Of a DNA stretch of 64,000 bases, positions 49,132-58,956 are shown in pieces. Position numbers and translations under genes: made by a program. The notes under the pieces were generated by a model. It saw only the letters and a list, made by a program, of their open reading frames with translations, was not told where the DNA came from and did no database searches. How positions within the stretch are numbered: position 1 is the stretch's first letter; every line of letters starts with the position of its first letter. The DNA lies in NCBI RefSeq assembly GCF_000820105.1, contig NZ_CDDB01000063.1:17719-81718 (forward strand), given 5' to 3'. Source of the DNA: Aeromonas schubertii. Its GTDB lineage: Bacteria > Pseudomonadota > Gammaproteobacteria > Enterobacterales > Aeromonadaceae.

Positions 49132-49695
49132 TCATATATAAACCACATCATATTTGACCTGAACAAAATCATTCGCAAAAGCAGTCGCTTGAGCATTTTC
49201 CAGCTTTATATTTTCCTGAATCAATCCAAATAGCCTTTTACCCTGACCAAGCAGCACCGGAGCTTGTGTAATCGTCATCTCATTAATCAGTTTTGCATTG
49301 AGGAATGACGTAATGATCTCTCCACCATCAATGTAGGCATGCTTGAACCCCACAGACTCCAGCTCAGCAACAAGAGCAGAAATATCGCCGGAATAGAGCT
49401 CAACACGACCGACAAGAGAATCGGGGACAGTTTTTTCTGTGTTGCTTAGCGCAATGGCCCTGATATTTCCATATGGCCACTGTTCAGGTGTCAAATTGAA
49501 ACTGGCCAGTTTTTCCATACAGCCACGGCCCATGATCATGCAATCGACAGAGGCAACATAGCTATCGAATCCCATGTCCGCATTCTGTCCCAAATCCACA
49601 TCTTTCTTGCCCGATGTTTCAAGCCACTCAATACCACCATCAATAGTAGCAATATAACCATATGCACTGGTTGCAATAAATACAGAACACTTCAT
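49132..49695 (-). CDS. RibD C-terminal / dihydrofolate reductase-like protein
   Basis: Soluble reductase-like protein of 187 aa with the RibD_C/DHFR fold: MKCSVFIATSAYGYIATIDGG at the N-terminus, MIMGRGCMEKL, and the cofactor-binding AYIDGGEIITSFL and APVLLGQGKRLFG. Such proteins are usually NADPH-binding with unknown substrate; it is not a standard FolA. Codons are clearly more AT-rich than the neighbours and it lies next to the transposase array, so recent transfer is likely. An AT-rich 200-base gap upstream probably holds its promoter. Confidence 0.85.
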   Translation of the reverse strand: MKCSVFIATSAYGYIATIDGGIEWLETSGKKDVDLGQNADMGFDSYVASVDCMIMGRGCMEKLASFNLTPEQWPYGNIRAIALSNTEKTVPDSLVGRVELYSGDISALVAELESVGFKHAYIDGGEIITSFLNAKLINEMTITQAPVLLGQGKRLFGLIQENIKLENAQATAFANDFVQVKYDVVYI

Positions 49696-49816
49696 GACAA
49701 CCCTCTCATCATCATAAAAGACAACAAAAAAAATACTAACAAACGAGATGTAGAATTGAAAGGTTTAAATATATCCCGCAGAGCTAAAGATATTTGACTG
49801 TCAGTTATTTACACCA

Positions 49817-49860
49817 AATAAAAACGCCCCCCATCTTGCGATGGAGGGCGTTTTATTTTC
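49817..49860 (-). terminator. Terminator of tktA
   Basis: A long stem (about 49821-49835 with 49840-49854, one bulge) with TTGC loop; A-rich on the left and TTTTATTTT on the right, so it can act in both directions. It lies 36 bases past the tktA stop. Confidence 0.8.
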
Positions 49861-49895
49861 AGGCTATTAGACCAAGGCGGTCCAATGCTCAGCGA

Positions 49896-51887
49896 TTACA
49901 GGGATTCAGCGGTGGCAACCACATTTTCCACGGTAAAACCGAATTCCTTGAACAAGAGCTCGGCCGGAGCGGACTCACCGAAGGTGCGCATGCCGATGAT
50001 CTTGCCGCCAAAGCCCACGTACTTGTACCAGTAGTCGGCGATGCCGGCTTCGATGGCCACACGCTTGGTAACGGAGGAGGGCAGAACAGACTCCTTGTAC
50101 TCGGCGCTCTGGGCGTCGAACACGTCGGTGGCCGGCAGGGAGACCACGCGCACGGCACGGCCCTTGGCGGTCAGCTGCTCATAGGCGGCCACGGCCAGCT
50201 CGACTTCGGAGCCGGTAGCGATCAGGAGAAGCTCCGGGGTACCGGCGCAATCCTTCAGCACATAACCCCCCTTGGCCACGTTGGCCAGCTGCTCGGCAGT
50301 GCGGTCCATCTGGGCCAGGTTCTGACGAGAGAAGATCAGGGAGGTCGGACCGTCGGTACGCTCGATGGCGTGCTTCCAGGCCACGGCGGATTCTACCTGG
50401 TCACAGGGACGCCAGGTGCTCATGTTCGGGGTCAGACGCAGGGAGGCGATCTGCTCAACCGGCTGGTGAGTCGGGCCATCTTCACCCAGACCGATGGAGT
50501 CGTGGGTGTAGACGAAGATGGCGCGCTGCTTCATCAGGGCAGCCATACGCAGGGCGTTGCGGGCATACTCCATGAACATCAGGAAGGTGGCGCCGTAGGG
50601 GATGAAACCACCGTGCAGAGCGATACCGTTCATGATGGCGGACATACCGAACTCGCGCACACCGTAGTGGATGTAGTTGCCGGCGGCATCGTCGTTGGTC
50701 AGAGACTTGGAGCCGGACCACATGGTCAGGTTGGACGGAGCCAGATCCGCAGAGCCACCCATGAATTCCGGCAGCAGCTTGCCGAAGGCTTCCAGGGCGT
50801 TCTGGGAGGCCTTACGGGTCGCGATCTTGGCCGGGTTGGCCTGCAGGGCTTCGATGATCTTGGTGGACTCAGCCGCCCAGTTGGCGGGCAGCTCACCGGC
50901 CATGCGGCGCTTGAACTCGGCAGCCAGCTCGGGGTGAGCGGCGGCATACGCGGCCAGTTTGGCATCCCACTCGGCTTCCAGGGCGGCACCCTTCTCACGG
51001 CCATTCCACTCGGCAGCGATGTCGGCCGGGATCACGAACGGCTCGTGGTTCCAACCCAGGAACTCGCGGGCAGCCTTGATCTCGTCGTTGCCCAGCGGTG
51101 CACCGTGGCAATCGTGGGAGCCGGACTTGTTCGGGGAGCCGTAACCGATGATGGTGCGGCAGCAGATCAGGGTCGGCTTGCCACTCTCGGCCTTGGCGGC
51201 CTCGATGGCGGCGTTGATCGCTTCCGGGCTGTGACCGTCAACACCCGGGATGACGTGCCAGCCGTAGGCTTCGAAACGCTTGGCGGTATCGTCGGTGAAC
51301 CAGCCTTCCACGTGACCGTCGATAGAGATGCCGTTGTCATCCCAGAAGGCAATCAGCTTGCCCAGACCCAGGGTACCGGCCAGGGAGCAGGCTTCGTGGG
51401 AGATGCCTTCCATCAGGCAGCCATCACCCATGAAGGCGTAGGTGTAGTGATCCACGACATCGTGGCCAGGGCGGTTGAACTGGTCAGCCATGGCCTTCTC
51501 GGCGATCGCCATGCCCACGGCGTTGGTGATGCCCTGACCCAGCGGGCCAGTGGTGGTCTCGACGCCCGGCGCATAGCCGTACTCCGGGTGACCCGGGGTG
51601 CGAGAGTGCAGCTGGCGGAAGTTTTTCAGATCGTCGATGGAGAGGTCGTAACCGGAGAGGTGCAGCAAGGAGTACAGCAGCATGGAGCCGTGGCCGTTGG
51701 AGAGGATGAAGCGGTCACGGTCAGCCCAGGTGGGGTTGCTCGGGTTGTGCTTCAGGTGGCTGCGCCACAACACCTCGGCGATGTCCGCCATCCCCATGGG
51801 GGCACCCGGGTGACCGGAGTTGGCTTTCTGAACGGCGTCCATACTCAATGCACGGATGGCATTGGCAAGCTCTTTACGAGAAGGCAT
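49896..51887 (-). CDS. tktA: Transketolase
   Basis: Thiamine-diphosphate enzyme of the pentose phosphate pathway moving two-carbon units between sugar phosphates. 663 aa from ATG 51887, with AGGAG upstream, equal to E. coli TktA; the frame continues 80 codons upstream without support. Motifs: [17 protein letters not shown] motif [18 protein letters not shown]...[28 protein letters not shown]. Divergent from metK. Confidence 0.97.
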   Translation of the reverse strand: MPSRKELANAIRALSMDAVQKANSGHPGAPMGMADIAEVLWRSHLKHNPSNPTWADRDRFILSNGHGSMLLYSLLHLSGYDLSIDDLKNFRQLHSRTPGHPEYGYAPGVETTTGPLGQGITNAVGMAIAEKAMADQFNRPGHDVVDHYTYAFMGDGCLMEGISHEACSLAGTLGLGKLIAFWDDNGISIDGHVEGWFTDDTAKRFEAYGWHVIPGVDGHSPEAINAAIEAAKAESGKPTLICCRTIIGYGSPNKSGSHDCHGAPLGNDEIKAAREFLGWNHEPFVIPADIAAEWNGREKGAALEAEWDAKLAAYAAAHPELAAEFKRRMAGELPANWAAESTKIIEALQANPAKIATRKASQNALEAFGKLLPEFMGGSADLAPSNLTMWSGSKSLTNDDAAGNYIHYGVREFGMSAIMNGIALHGGFIPYGATFLMFMEYARNALRMAALMKQRAIFVYTHDSIGLGEDGPTHQPVEQIASLRLTPNMSTWRPCDQVESAVAWKHAIERTDGPTSLIFSRQNLAQMDRTAEQLANVAKGGYVLKDCAGTPELLLIATGSEVELAVAAYEQLTAKGRAVRVVSLPATDVFDAQSAEYKESVLPSSVTKRVAIEAGIADYWYKYVGFGGKIIGMRTFGESAPAELLFKEFGFTVENVVATAESL

Positions 51888-52233
51888 CGGTATCTCCTGC
51901 GATTGCTTCGTGTGATTGCCCAAATAGCAAGGCCGATATTCTCCCAGCAGGGCGAACGAGGTGCAAACACTATCTGGAGAGGGATCCCGGCTTTGGGAGG
52001 CCAATCGCTTTTCCGTCGTTCGAAAACGATTGATTTGTGAACGCTTTGTTGGGGCATTCGGTCGCGGGATGGAAAAGGGAAATCTTCGGCGCCAATTGGC
52101 CTCATCTGGCAAAAATAGTACTGGCAATCGAGAGGGTCGCTATCTAGAATAGACGTCCAGATGTAGATACCTCTACAAATTATCCGTTTTTTCGTGGTCG
52201 CGGCGGCGACCCACAACCACAGGCAAGGTCATC
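51888..52233. promoter_or_regulatory. Divergent tktA/metK control region
   Basis: 346 bases between start codons. The metK side holds a possible -10 TAGAAT (52145-52150) followed at once by MetJ-like boxes. The tktA side shows no promoter I can name with confidence. No SAM riboswitch was seen. Confidence 0.5.
52151..52174 (+). promoter_or_regulatory. Putative MetJ operator (three met boxes) of metK
   Basis: Three contiguous 8-mers read AGACGTCC, AGATGTAG, ATACCTCT against the met-box consensus AGACGTCT (7/8, 5/8, 6/8). They directly follow TAGAAT at 52145-52150, so bound MetJ with SAM would cover the start of transcription. Confidence 0.65.
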
Positions 52234-53385
52234 ATGGCAAAGCTGTTTACCTCCGAGTCGGTCTCCGAAGGCCATCCCGATAAAATCGCAGACCAGATCT
52301 CCGATGCGGTGCTCGACGCCATCCTGAAGCAGGACACCAAGGCGCGCGTCGCGTGTGAAACCCTGGTCAAGACCGGCATGGTGATGGTGGCCGGTGAAGT
52401 GACCACCTCGGCCTGGGTCGACATCGAACAGATCGTGCGCGACACTGTGCGCGAGATTGGTTACACCCACTCCGACATGGGCTTCGATGCCGACTCCTGC
52501 GCCGTGCTCAACGCCATCGGCAAACAGTCCCCGGATATCAACCAGGGCGTCGACCGCAGCGATCCGCTGGAGCAGGGCGCCGGTGACCAGGGCCTGATGT
52601 TTGGCTACGCCACCAACGAAACCGACGTGCTGATGCCGGCCCCCATCACCTACTCTCACCTGCTGGTGAAACGTCAGGCCGAAGTGCGCAAGAACGGCAC
52701 CCTGCCGTGGCTGCGCCCGGATGCCAAGAGCCAGCTCACCTTCGCCTACGGTGACGATGGCAAGATCCTCGGCATCGATGCCGTGGTGCTCTCGACCCAG
52801 CACGCCGAGCACATCAGCCACAGCGACCTGGTGGAAGCGGTGCGCGAAGAGATCATCAAGCCGGTGCTGCCGGCCGAGTGGGTCACCAAGGATACCAAGT
52901 ACTTCATCAACCCGACCGGCCGTTTCGTTATCGGCGGCCCCATGGGTGACTGTGGTCTGACCGGTCGCAAGATCATCGTCGACACCTACGGCGGCATGGC
53001 CCGTCACGGTGGTGGCGCCTTCTCCGGCAAGGATCCGTCCAAGGTTGACCGCTCCGCCGCCTACGCCGCCCGTTACGTGGCCAAGAACATCGTCGCCGCC
53101 GGCCTGGCCGATCGCTGCGAAGTGCAGGTCTCCTACGCCATCGGCGTGGCCGAGCCCACCTCCATCAGCGTCGAGACCTTCGGCACCGCCAAGGTGGCCG
53201 AGGATCTGCTGGTCAAGCTGGTACGCGAGCACTTCGAGCTGCGCCCCTACGGCCTGATCCAGATGCTGGATCTCAAGCGCCCCATCTACCAGGCCACCGC
53301 CGCCTACGGTCACTTCGGTCGCAACGAGTTCCCCTGGGAACAGACCGACAAGGCCGAGCTGCTGCGCGCCGCCGCCGGCCTGTAA
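52234..53385 (+). CDS. metK: S-adenosylmethionine synthetase
   Basis: Makes SAM from methionine and ATP. 383 aa, family-standard, with [26 protein letters not shown], the ATP-binding [21 protein letters not shown] and [22 protein letters not shown]. It carries MetJ-type boxes upstream and is followed by a terminator, then sprT. Confidence 0.98.
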   Translation: MAKLFTSESVSEGHPDKIADQISDAVLDAILKQDTKARVACETLVKTGMVMVAGEVTTSAWVDIEQIVRDTVREIGYTHSDMGFDADSCAVLNAIGKQSPDINQGVDRSDPLEQGAGDQGLMFGYATNETDVLMPAPITYSHLLVKRQAEVRKNGTLPWLRPDAKSQLTFAYGDDGKILGIDAVVLSTQHAEHISHSDLVEAVREEIIKPVLPAEWVTKDTKYFINPTGRFVIGGPMGDCGLTGRKIIVDTYGGMARHGGGAFSGKDPSKVDRSAAYAARYVAKNIVAAGLADRCEVQVSYAIGVAEPTSISVETFGTAKVAEDLLVKLVREHFELRPYGLIQMLDLKRPIYQATAAYGHFGRNEFPWEQTDKAELLRAAAGL

Positions 53386-53402
53386 TCGGCAATCCGGGAA
53401 AG

Positions 53403-53425
53403 AGGGAGCTTCGGCTCCCTTTTTG
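53403..53425 (+). terminator. Terminator of metK
   Basis: A 7-bp stem with UUCG loop (53403-53409 with 53414-53420) and T5. It ends just before the sprT start. Confidence 0.85.
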
Positions 53426-53434
53426 TTATCTGCC

Positions 53435-53938
53435 ATGAGCAGCACCATGCACAGCCTCATCACGGCACGGGTCGACGCCTGCTTTGCCCAGGCCGAAGCC
53501 CGGCTCGGACGCACCTTCCCTCGCCCCCTGGTACGCTGCGACCTGCGCGGCCGTGCCGCCGGCACGGCCCGTCTGCAGAGCTGGGAGCTGCGCTTCAACC
53601 CGGCCCTCTATGTCGGCAACGAGGCCGCCTTCCACACCGAGGTTGTCCCTCATGAGGTGGCGCACCTGCTGGTCCATGCCCTGTGGGGCAGCGGCCGGGG
53701 CAAGAGCCGGGTGCTGCCCCATGGCCGCCAGTGGCAATCGGTGATGCAGGAGATCTTCGCCCTGCCGCCCCGGGTCACCCACCGCTTTGACTTGGCGCCC
53801 CTGGCCGAGCGCACCTTTGCCTATCGCTGCACCTGTCGCGACCACGCCCTCTCGGTGCGCCGCCACAACAAGGTGCTACGAGGCGAGGCTCGCTACCACT
53901 GCCGGTCCTGTCGCAGCGAGCTGGTACCGGTCGACTGA
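53435..53938 (+). CDS. sprT: SprT family zinc metalloprotease-like protein
   Basis: SprT-domain protein, bacterial relative of eukaryotic Spartan; function in bacteria is unclear. 167 aa from ATG 53435. Zinc motif HEVAH in VVPHEVAHLLVHALWG, downstream PHGRQW, and a C-terminal zinc ribbon (YRCTC..H and YHCRSC). No good ribosome site precedes the ATG, so the start is uncertain; the next ATG is four codons later. In the sprT-endA-rsmE-gshB-yqgE-ruvX block of E. coli. Confidence 0.9.
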   Translation: MSSTMHSLITARVDACFAQAEARLGRTFPRPLVRCDLRGRAAGTARLQSWELRFNPALYVGNEAAFHTEVVPHEVAHLLVHALWGSGRGKSRVLPHGRQWQSVMQEIFALPPRVTHRFDLAPLAERTFAYRCTCRDHALSVRRHNKVLRGEARYHCRSCRSELVPVD

Positions 53939-54012
53939 CCCCTGCCGGGGCCATCTCCCCTGTGGTAAGCTCCTCCCTTCGTGCCTAACCCCATGAAGAA
54001 TTAAGCGATTTT

Positions 54013-54693
54013 ATGTTTCGATTGATGCTCCTCGTGCTCGGCGCCCTGGCCGCCGGCACCACGTCGGCCCAGACCTTCCGTGAAGCCAAGCAGGATCTGG
54101 TCAAGCTCTATCAGAGCCACCCCACCAGCTTCTACTGCGGCTGCAACATCAAGTACAACGGCAAGAAGATGGCCCCCGACTGGGAGAGCTGTGGCTACCT
54201 GCCCCGCAAGCAGGCCGAGCGCGCCTCCCGTATCGAATGGGAACACGTGGTACCGGCCTGGGAGTTTGGCCACCAGCTCCAGTGCTGGCAGCAAGGGGGA
54301 CGCAAAAACTGCGGCAAGAGCGATCAGTTCAACACCATGGAAGGGGACATGCACAACCTCTTCCCCGCCATCGGTGAGGTGAACGGGGATCGCGCCAACT
54401 ACCGCTTCTCCGACTGGAATGGCAAGCCCAACCAGTATGGTCACTGCCAGATGCTGGTGGATTTCAAGGATCGCCAGGTCCAGCCGCCCAAGGGGCCGGT
54501 ACGCGGCCAGATCGCCCGCGCCTACTTCTATATGAGCCAGCAGTACGGGCTGCGTCTGGCGGCGCAGCAGCGTAAACTGTTCGAAGCCTGGGATCGCCAA
54601 TACCCGGCCGAGGGCTGGGAGTGCGAGCGCAACCGGCGCATCGCCGGCATTCAGGGCAACAGCAACCCCTTCATCGACAGGCAGTGCCAATAA
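54013..54693 (+). CDS. endA: Endonuclease I (periplasmic/extracellular DNase Dns)
   Basis: Non-specific DNA endonuclease exported by a signal peptide (1-19, [13 protein letters not shown]). 226 aa with the Endonuclease_1 core: [14 protein letters not shown] carrying the catalytic His, [20 protein letters not shown], and conserved cysteines (YCGC, ESCGY, CWQQG). In Aeromonas and Vibrio the homologue Dns limits uptake of free DNA. Followed two bases later by rsmE. Confidence 0.95.
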   Translation: MFRLMLLVLGALAAGTTSAQTFREAKQDLVKLYQSHPTSFYCGCNIKYNGKKMAPDWESCGYLPRKQAERASRIEWEHVVPAWEFGHQLQCWQQGGRKNCGKSDQFNTMEGDMHNLFPAIGEVNGDRANYRFSDWNGKPNQYGHCQMLVDFKDRQVQPPKGPVRGQIARAYFYMSQQYGLRLAAQQRKLFEAWDRQYPAEGWECERNRRIAGIQGNSNPFIDRQCQ

Positions 54694-54695
54694 GC

Positions 54696-55427
54696 ATGCG
54701 TATTCCACGAATCTATGAGCCGGCCCGACTCGCTTTGGGCCTTATCCTTCCCCTCTCGGAAGATGGCGCCAACCATATCGGCCGCGTGCTGCGCATGCAG
54801 CCCGGGCAGGAGCTGGTGCTGTTCAACGGCGGTGATGAAGAGTTTCCCGCCGTGATCCGTGCCGTGACCAAGAAGGGGGTCGAGGTGGAGGTGACGGCCG
54901 TCACCGAGAACCGGGTCGAGTCCCCGCTGGCGATCCACCTGGGCCAGGTGATCAGCCGTGGCGACAAGATGGACTTCACCATCCAAAAAGCGGTCGAGCT
55001 CGGCGTCACCTGCATCACGCCGCTCTTTTCCGAGCGCTGTGGCGTCAAGCTGCCGGCCGAACGGCTGGAGAAGAAGCGCGAGCAGTGGCAGAAGATCGTC
55101 ATCAGCGCCTGTGAGCAGTGTGGCCGTAGCCGGGTGCCCGAGGTACGTACGCCGATGGAGCTGGACGCCTGGATGCGCGAGGAGACGGCAGAGCTCAAGC
55201 TCAACCTGCACCCCCGTGCCGAGTACAGCATCAGCACCCTGCCCATCCCCGAACACGGGGTGCGCCTGCTGATCGGTCCCGAAGGGGGGCTGTCGGAGCG
55301 GGAGATTGCTGATACGGTGGAGCAGGGCTTCAAGGAGATGCTGCTCGGCCCGCGTGTGCTGCGTACCGAGACGGCGGCCCTGACCGTCATCACGGCGCTG
55401 CAGTGCCGTTTCGGCGATCTCGCGTGA
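54696..55427 (+). CDS. rsmE: 16S rRNA (uracil-1498-N3)-methyltransferase RsmE
   Basis: SPOUT-class methyltransferase for U1498 of 16S rRNA. 243 aa from ATG 54696 ([13 protein letters not shown]). N-terminal PUA-like part ([19 protein letters not shown]), then the knotted domain with [26 protein letters not shown] and [12 protein letters not shown]. Follows endA by two bases. Confidence 0.95.
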   Translation: MRIPRIYEPARLALGLILPLSEDGANHIGRVLRMQPGQELVLFNGGDEEFPAVIRAVTKKGVEVEVTAVTENRVESPLAIHLGQVISRGDKMDFTIQKAVELGVTCITPLFSERCGVKLPAERLEKKREQWQKIVISACEQCGRSRVPEVRTPMELDAWMREETAELKLNLHPRAEYSISTLPIPEHGVRLLIGPEGGLSEREIADTVEQGFKEMLLGPRVLRTETAALTVITALQCRFGDLA

Positions 55428-55544
55428 TCCCCCCGGCAAGCTCGACAGGCCCCGTCCTGGCATCGGATGATGGCAGCCAGAAACGGCCGGTTAGTTCGCC
55501 AATCGACCCTACACCCCTATCGCGCCCTTAAGAAGGAACAGCGG

Positions 55545-56498
55545 ATGACCATTAAACTCGGCATCGTGATGGACCCCATCTCGTCTATCAACATCAAGAA
55601 GGATTCGAGCTTCGCCATGCTCGAAGAGGCGCAAAAACGCGGCTATGAGCTCTTCTACCTGGAGATGAAGGATCTCTACATGGAGGAAGGCCGCGCCTTC
55701 GGTACCATGCGTCCGCTCAGCGTCCAGCATGACTACACCCACTGGTTCAGCCTGGGTGACGTGGTGGATCAGCCGCTCTCCAGCCTGGACGTGATCCTGA
55801 TGCGCAAGGATCCGCCATTCGACACCGAGTTTATCTACGCCACCTACATGCTGGAGCGAGCCGAGGACGAGGGTTGTCTCATCGTCAACAAGCCCCAGAG
55901 CCTGCGCGACGCCAACGAGAAGCTCTACACCGCCTGGTTTGCCGAGCACACCCCGACCACGCTCGTCACTCGCAGAGCCGACAAGCTGCGCGCCTTCCAT
56001 GCGAAGCACAAGGACGTCATCCTCAAGCCGCTCGACGGCATGGGCGGCGCCTCCATCTTCCGCATGAAGGAAGATGATGCCAACGTGGGCGTCATCATCG
56101 AGACGCTCACGGCACACGGGAGTCAGTACTGCATGGCGCAGACCTATCTGCCCGCCATCAAGGAGGGCGACAAGCGGGTGCTGGTGGTGGACGGTGAGCC
56201 GGTGCCCTACTGCCTGGCGCGTATTCCGGCCCAGGGTGAGACCCGCGGCAACCTGGCGGCGGGTGGCCGCGGTGAGGCGCGCCCCCTGAGTGAGTCTGAC
56301 TGGGCCATCGCCCGCGCGGTCGGACCGACCCTCAAGGAGAAGGGGCTTATCTTCGTCGGCCTCGACATCATCGGCGATCGCCTGACCGAGATTAACGTCA
56401 CCAGCCCGACCTGCATCCGCGAGATCGAGGCCGCCTTCCCGGTGCACATCAGCGCCATGCTGATGGATGCCATCGAGCGCCGCCTCGGCAAGGGCTGA
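55545..56498 (+). CDS. gshB: Glutathione synthetase
   Basis: ATP-grasp ligase adding glycine to gamma-glutamylcysteine. 317 aa from ATG 55545 after AAGGA. MDPISSINIKKDSSFAMLEEA, LKPLDGMGGASIFR, ARIPAQGETRGNLAAGGRG and the ending EINVTSPTCIREIE are diagnostic. A 9-bp hairpin without a U tract (56501-56520) separates it from yqgE. Confidence 0.96.
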   Translation: MTIKLGIVMDPISSINIKKDSSFAMLEEAQKRGYELFYLEMKDLYMEEGRAFGTMRPLSVQHDYTHWFSLGDVVDQPLSSLDVILMRKDPPFDTEFIYATYMLERAEDEGCLIVNKPQSLRDANEKLYTAWFAEHTPTTLVTRRADKLRAFHAKHKDVILKPLDGMGGASIFRMKEDDANVGVIIETLTAHGSQYCMAQTYLPAIKEGDKRVLVVDGEPVPYCLARIPAQGETRGNLAAGGRGEARPLSESDWAIARAVGPTLKEKGLIFVGLDIIGDRLTEINVTSPTCIREIEAAFPVHISAMLMDAIERRLGKG

Positions 56499-56567
56499 CG
56501 AAGGGGCCCCGGCCCCTTCCCCACCCTGCCATACTTGCAGCAAGAGAGAATCGATACAGACACCGCC

Positions 56568-57122
56568 ATGCACACACTGCAAAACCACTTTCTGCTGGCC
56601 ATGCCCAGCCTCAACGACCCCTACTTCGAGCGCTCCCTGGTCTACCTGTGCGAACACAACGATGAGGGCGCGATGGGGTTGGTCATCAACATTCCCCTCG
56701 AGATGCAGGTCGATGACCTGCTCGAGCAGGTGAAGATCGATCACCCCGCCACCCTGGAGCTGGAGCAACCGGTGCTGCAGGGGGGGCCGGTGGCCAACGA
56801 TCGCGGCTTCGTACTCCACAGCCACAGAGAGGGCTTTGGCTCCAGCCTCTCCCTGAGTGACGAGCTGATGGTCACCACCTCTCGCGACATCCTGGAGACG
56901 CTGGGGACCGACGAGGCTCCGAGCCACTGGCTGATGACCCTGGGCTACGCCGGCTGGAGTGCGGGTCAACTGGAGCAGGAGCTGGTCGACGGCGCCTGGC
57001 TCATCGTACCGGTCGATACCCGTCTCATCTTCGACACCCCGGTGCACGAGCGCTGGGAGAAGGCGGCCGCCAGCATCGGCATCAACACCTTGCACCTCTC
57101 CACCCAGGTCGGCCACGCCTGA
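56568..57122 (+). CDS. yqgE: YqgE/AlgH family protein
   Basis: Conserved protein of unknown biochemical function (UPF0301); AlgH in Pseudomonas was first linked to alginate control. 184 aa from ATG 56568 ([20 protein letters not shown]). [34 protein letters not shown] and [14 protein letters not shown] are typical. The ribosome site is weak. It lies 16 bases ahead of ruvX, as in E. coli. Confidence 0.93.
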   Translation: MHTLQNHFLLAMPSLNDPYFERSLVYLCEHNDEGAMGLVINIPLEMQVDDLLEQVKIDHPATLELEQPVLQGGPVANDRGFVLHSHREGFGSSLSLSDELMVTTSRDILETLGTDEAPSHWLMTLGYAGWSAGQLEQELVDGAWLIVPVDTRLIFDTPVHERWEKAAASIGINTLHLSTQVGHA

Positions 57123-57138
57123 CCGTACAGGATCGCTT

Positions 57139-57558
57139 ATGACATCACGCAGCCTGATGGGCTTTGACTACGGCACCAAGAGTATCGGGGTAGCGGTAGG
57201 CCAGGAGCTGACCGGCTCGGCCTCGCCCCTCTGTTCATTGAAGGCCAACGACGGCATCCCCAACTGGGACGAGATAGAGAAGCTTATCAAGGAGTGGCAA
57301 CCGGACCTGCTGATCGTCGGCCTGCCCCTCAACATGGACGGCACCGAGCAGGAGATCACGGTGCGGGCCCGCAAGTTTGGCAACCGCCTGCACGGGCGCT
57401 TCGGCAAGCCGGTGGAGTTCAAGGACGAGCGGCTCACCACCACGGATGCCCGGGCCCGCCTGTTCGAGCGTGGTGGTTACCGGGCACTGGACAAGGGGAG
57501 CGTGGATGCCGTCTCGGCCCAGCTGATCCTCGAGTCCTGGTTTGAGGCCCAGTACTGA
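57139..57558 (+). CDS. ruvX: RuvX/YqgF family Holliday junction resolvase-like protein
   Basis: RNase H-fold nuclease-like protein linked to 16S rRNA 5'-end maturation in E. coli and proposed as a resolvase. 139 aa from ATG 57139 with AGGA upstream. [16 protein letters not shown] carries the first catalytic Asp, [12 protein letters not shown] and [10 protein letters not shown] follow, and the last acidic residue is in [13 protein letters not shown]. Its stop is one base from the stop of the convergent cyclase gene. Confidence 0.95.
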   Translation: MTSRSLMGFDYGTKSIGVAVGQELTGSASPLCSLKANDGIPNWDEIEKLIKEWQPDLLIVGLPLNMDGTEQEITVRARKFGNRLHGRFGKPVEFKDERLTTTDARARLFERGGYRALDKGSVDAVSAQLILESWFEAQY

Positions 57559-57559
57559 C

Positions 57560-58828
57560 TCACAGGGTATCCACTTCCACCCGGTTTCGCCCCCCATCCT
57601 TGGCCCGATAGAGCGCCCGGTCGGCGCGCTTGAGGGCCTCCTCCACCGGCTCCTGTGGACCACATTCGGCGACGCCAAACGATGCCGTAACCCTGAGACC
57701 CAGAGGCCACTGGGATGAGGTAGCGACGACCCGGCGCATCCGCTCGGCGAGGGCCTCTCCCCAGGAGAGCGGACGCAAGGGGGCCAACACCACGAACTCC
57801 TCCCCACCCCAGCGACAGAGGGTGACTCCCTCCTCCAGACAGTAACCGAGCTCACTGACCAGGGTTTTGAGCACTTCATCCCCCACTGCATGCCCGTGGC
57901 TGTCATTGATCCCCTTGAAGTGATCGAGGTCGATAAAGATGAGGCTCCCCTCGCGCCATTCGGCGAGCAGTTGCTCACCCTGACTGCGACTGGCGGCACC
58001 GGTGAGGCGATCGTACCGCGCCTCGTCACTCGCCAGACGACAGACCTGCTCCAGCTCACGGTTGCGCTGGCGTGAGAGACGCTCCCGCTCGCTGGCCCGG
58101 GCCAGGCGTCGACGCATGCCGCTGTAATCCATCGCCAGCATGGCCAACAGGGAGAAGAACCAGAGCACCATCAGCCCACGATAGAAGGTGGAGGCAGGTA
58201 GCCAGGGGCCATGGAAGCTGAGGGACTCCACCTTGAGGCGATAGTGGCCCGCCGGTGCTCCCGAGCCGGTCGCTATCTCGATGGCAAAGACCCGGCTGAT
58301 GTCGCGCCCCTGTTGCAACAGGGGGATCTCATAGTCGGTGAGCCACCAGGTGGCAGGGGTGAAGAGGGAGAGGGGGATCTCCACCTCCCCCGGATAAGCC
58401 TGCAGATCGAGCAGAATCGAGTTGATCTTGTGGGAGACGGGATCGTCCGATCGGGAGTAGGCCGGATGGTAGTTACGCAGATAGATACGCCAGGGCAGAT
58501 CGTCGGCCCCCTTCGCCTGCAACTTGATCCGCATGGTCTCATAGCCGGAGAGATCGAGCCCCTGCTCGGGCACCGCCAGGGTGATGAGCAGTTCGCAGTA
58601 AGGCCAGCGATAGGTGAGGCTCAGTTCACACTCCATGATGTGACCCGCCTCCAGACGCGCCACCGAATCCCCACCTGCCGGACGATCGTCCAGGGTGGAG
58701 ATCTGCCAACCGCCAGCGGGTGCGATGATCAGCGCCCGCTGGGGCCCCCACTCGTAGATCGCCACCAGCAGCAGGGTCGCCGTCATCAGCAGCGCCGTCA
58801 TCAGCCACATCCGTCTAAACACGCTCAT
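57560..58828 (-). CDS. Membrane-bound diguanylate cyclase (GGDEF)
   Basis: Makes cyclic-di-GMP from two GTP. 422 aa. One helix at about 8-26 and another at 215-233 enclose a periplasmic domain of about 190 residues rich in Trp/Tyr and beta-strand pattern, similar in feel to carbohydrate-binding or CIA30-like jelly rolls. I cannot name the ligand. The cytoplasmic GGDEF domain has DRLTGAASR, DLDHFKGINDSHGH and an intact GGEEF (341-345) in CRWGGEEFVV. The RxxD inhibitory site normally just upstream is absent, so product feedback may be lost. It could feed the c-di-GMP riboswitch at 43.6 kb; that link is speculative. Confidence 0.93.
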   Translation of the reverse strand: MSVFRRMWLMTALLMTATLLLVAIYEWGPQRALIIAPAGGWQISTLDDRPAGGDSVARLEAGHIMECELSLTYRWPYCELLITLAVPEQGLDLSGYETMRIKLQAKGADDLPWRIYLRNYHPAYSRSDDPVSHKINSILLDLQAYPGEVEIPLSLFTPATWWLTDYEIPLLQQGRDISRVFAIEIATGSGAPAGHYRLKVESLSFHGPWLPASTFYRGLMVLWFFSLLAMLAMDYSGMRRRLARASERERLSRQRNRELEQVCRLASDEARYDRLTGAASRSQGEQLLAEWREGSLIFIDLDHFKGINDSHGHAVGDEVLKTLVSELGYCLEEGVTLCRWGGEEFVVLAPLRPLSWGEALAERMRRVVATSSQWPLGLRVTASFGVAECGPQEPVEEALKRADRALYRAKDGGRNRVEVDTL

Positions 58829-58956
58829 GCTTGCCCCTGTTATCCATTCCGCCCCATTCTACCGAAAGCCGGCCCTTTATTGTGTGATGCCACAATAACT
58901 CCCGTGCGGGCCCAGAGGCTAAGCTCAACACGGAACGCGGGAAAAAGGAGGCAACC

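Noticed and set aside
49794-52040. 748-codon plus-strand open frame opposite tktA
   Set aside because: Shadow of tktA; it runs through the tktA terminator and lacks family features.
55509-57116. 535-codon minus-strand open frame opposite gshB-yqgE
   Set aside because: Spans two real genes on the other strand and has no coherent domain.
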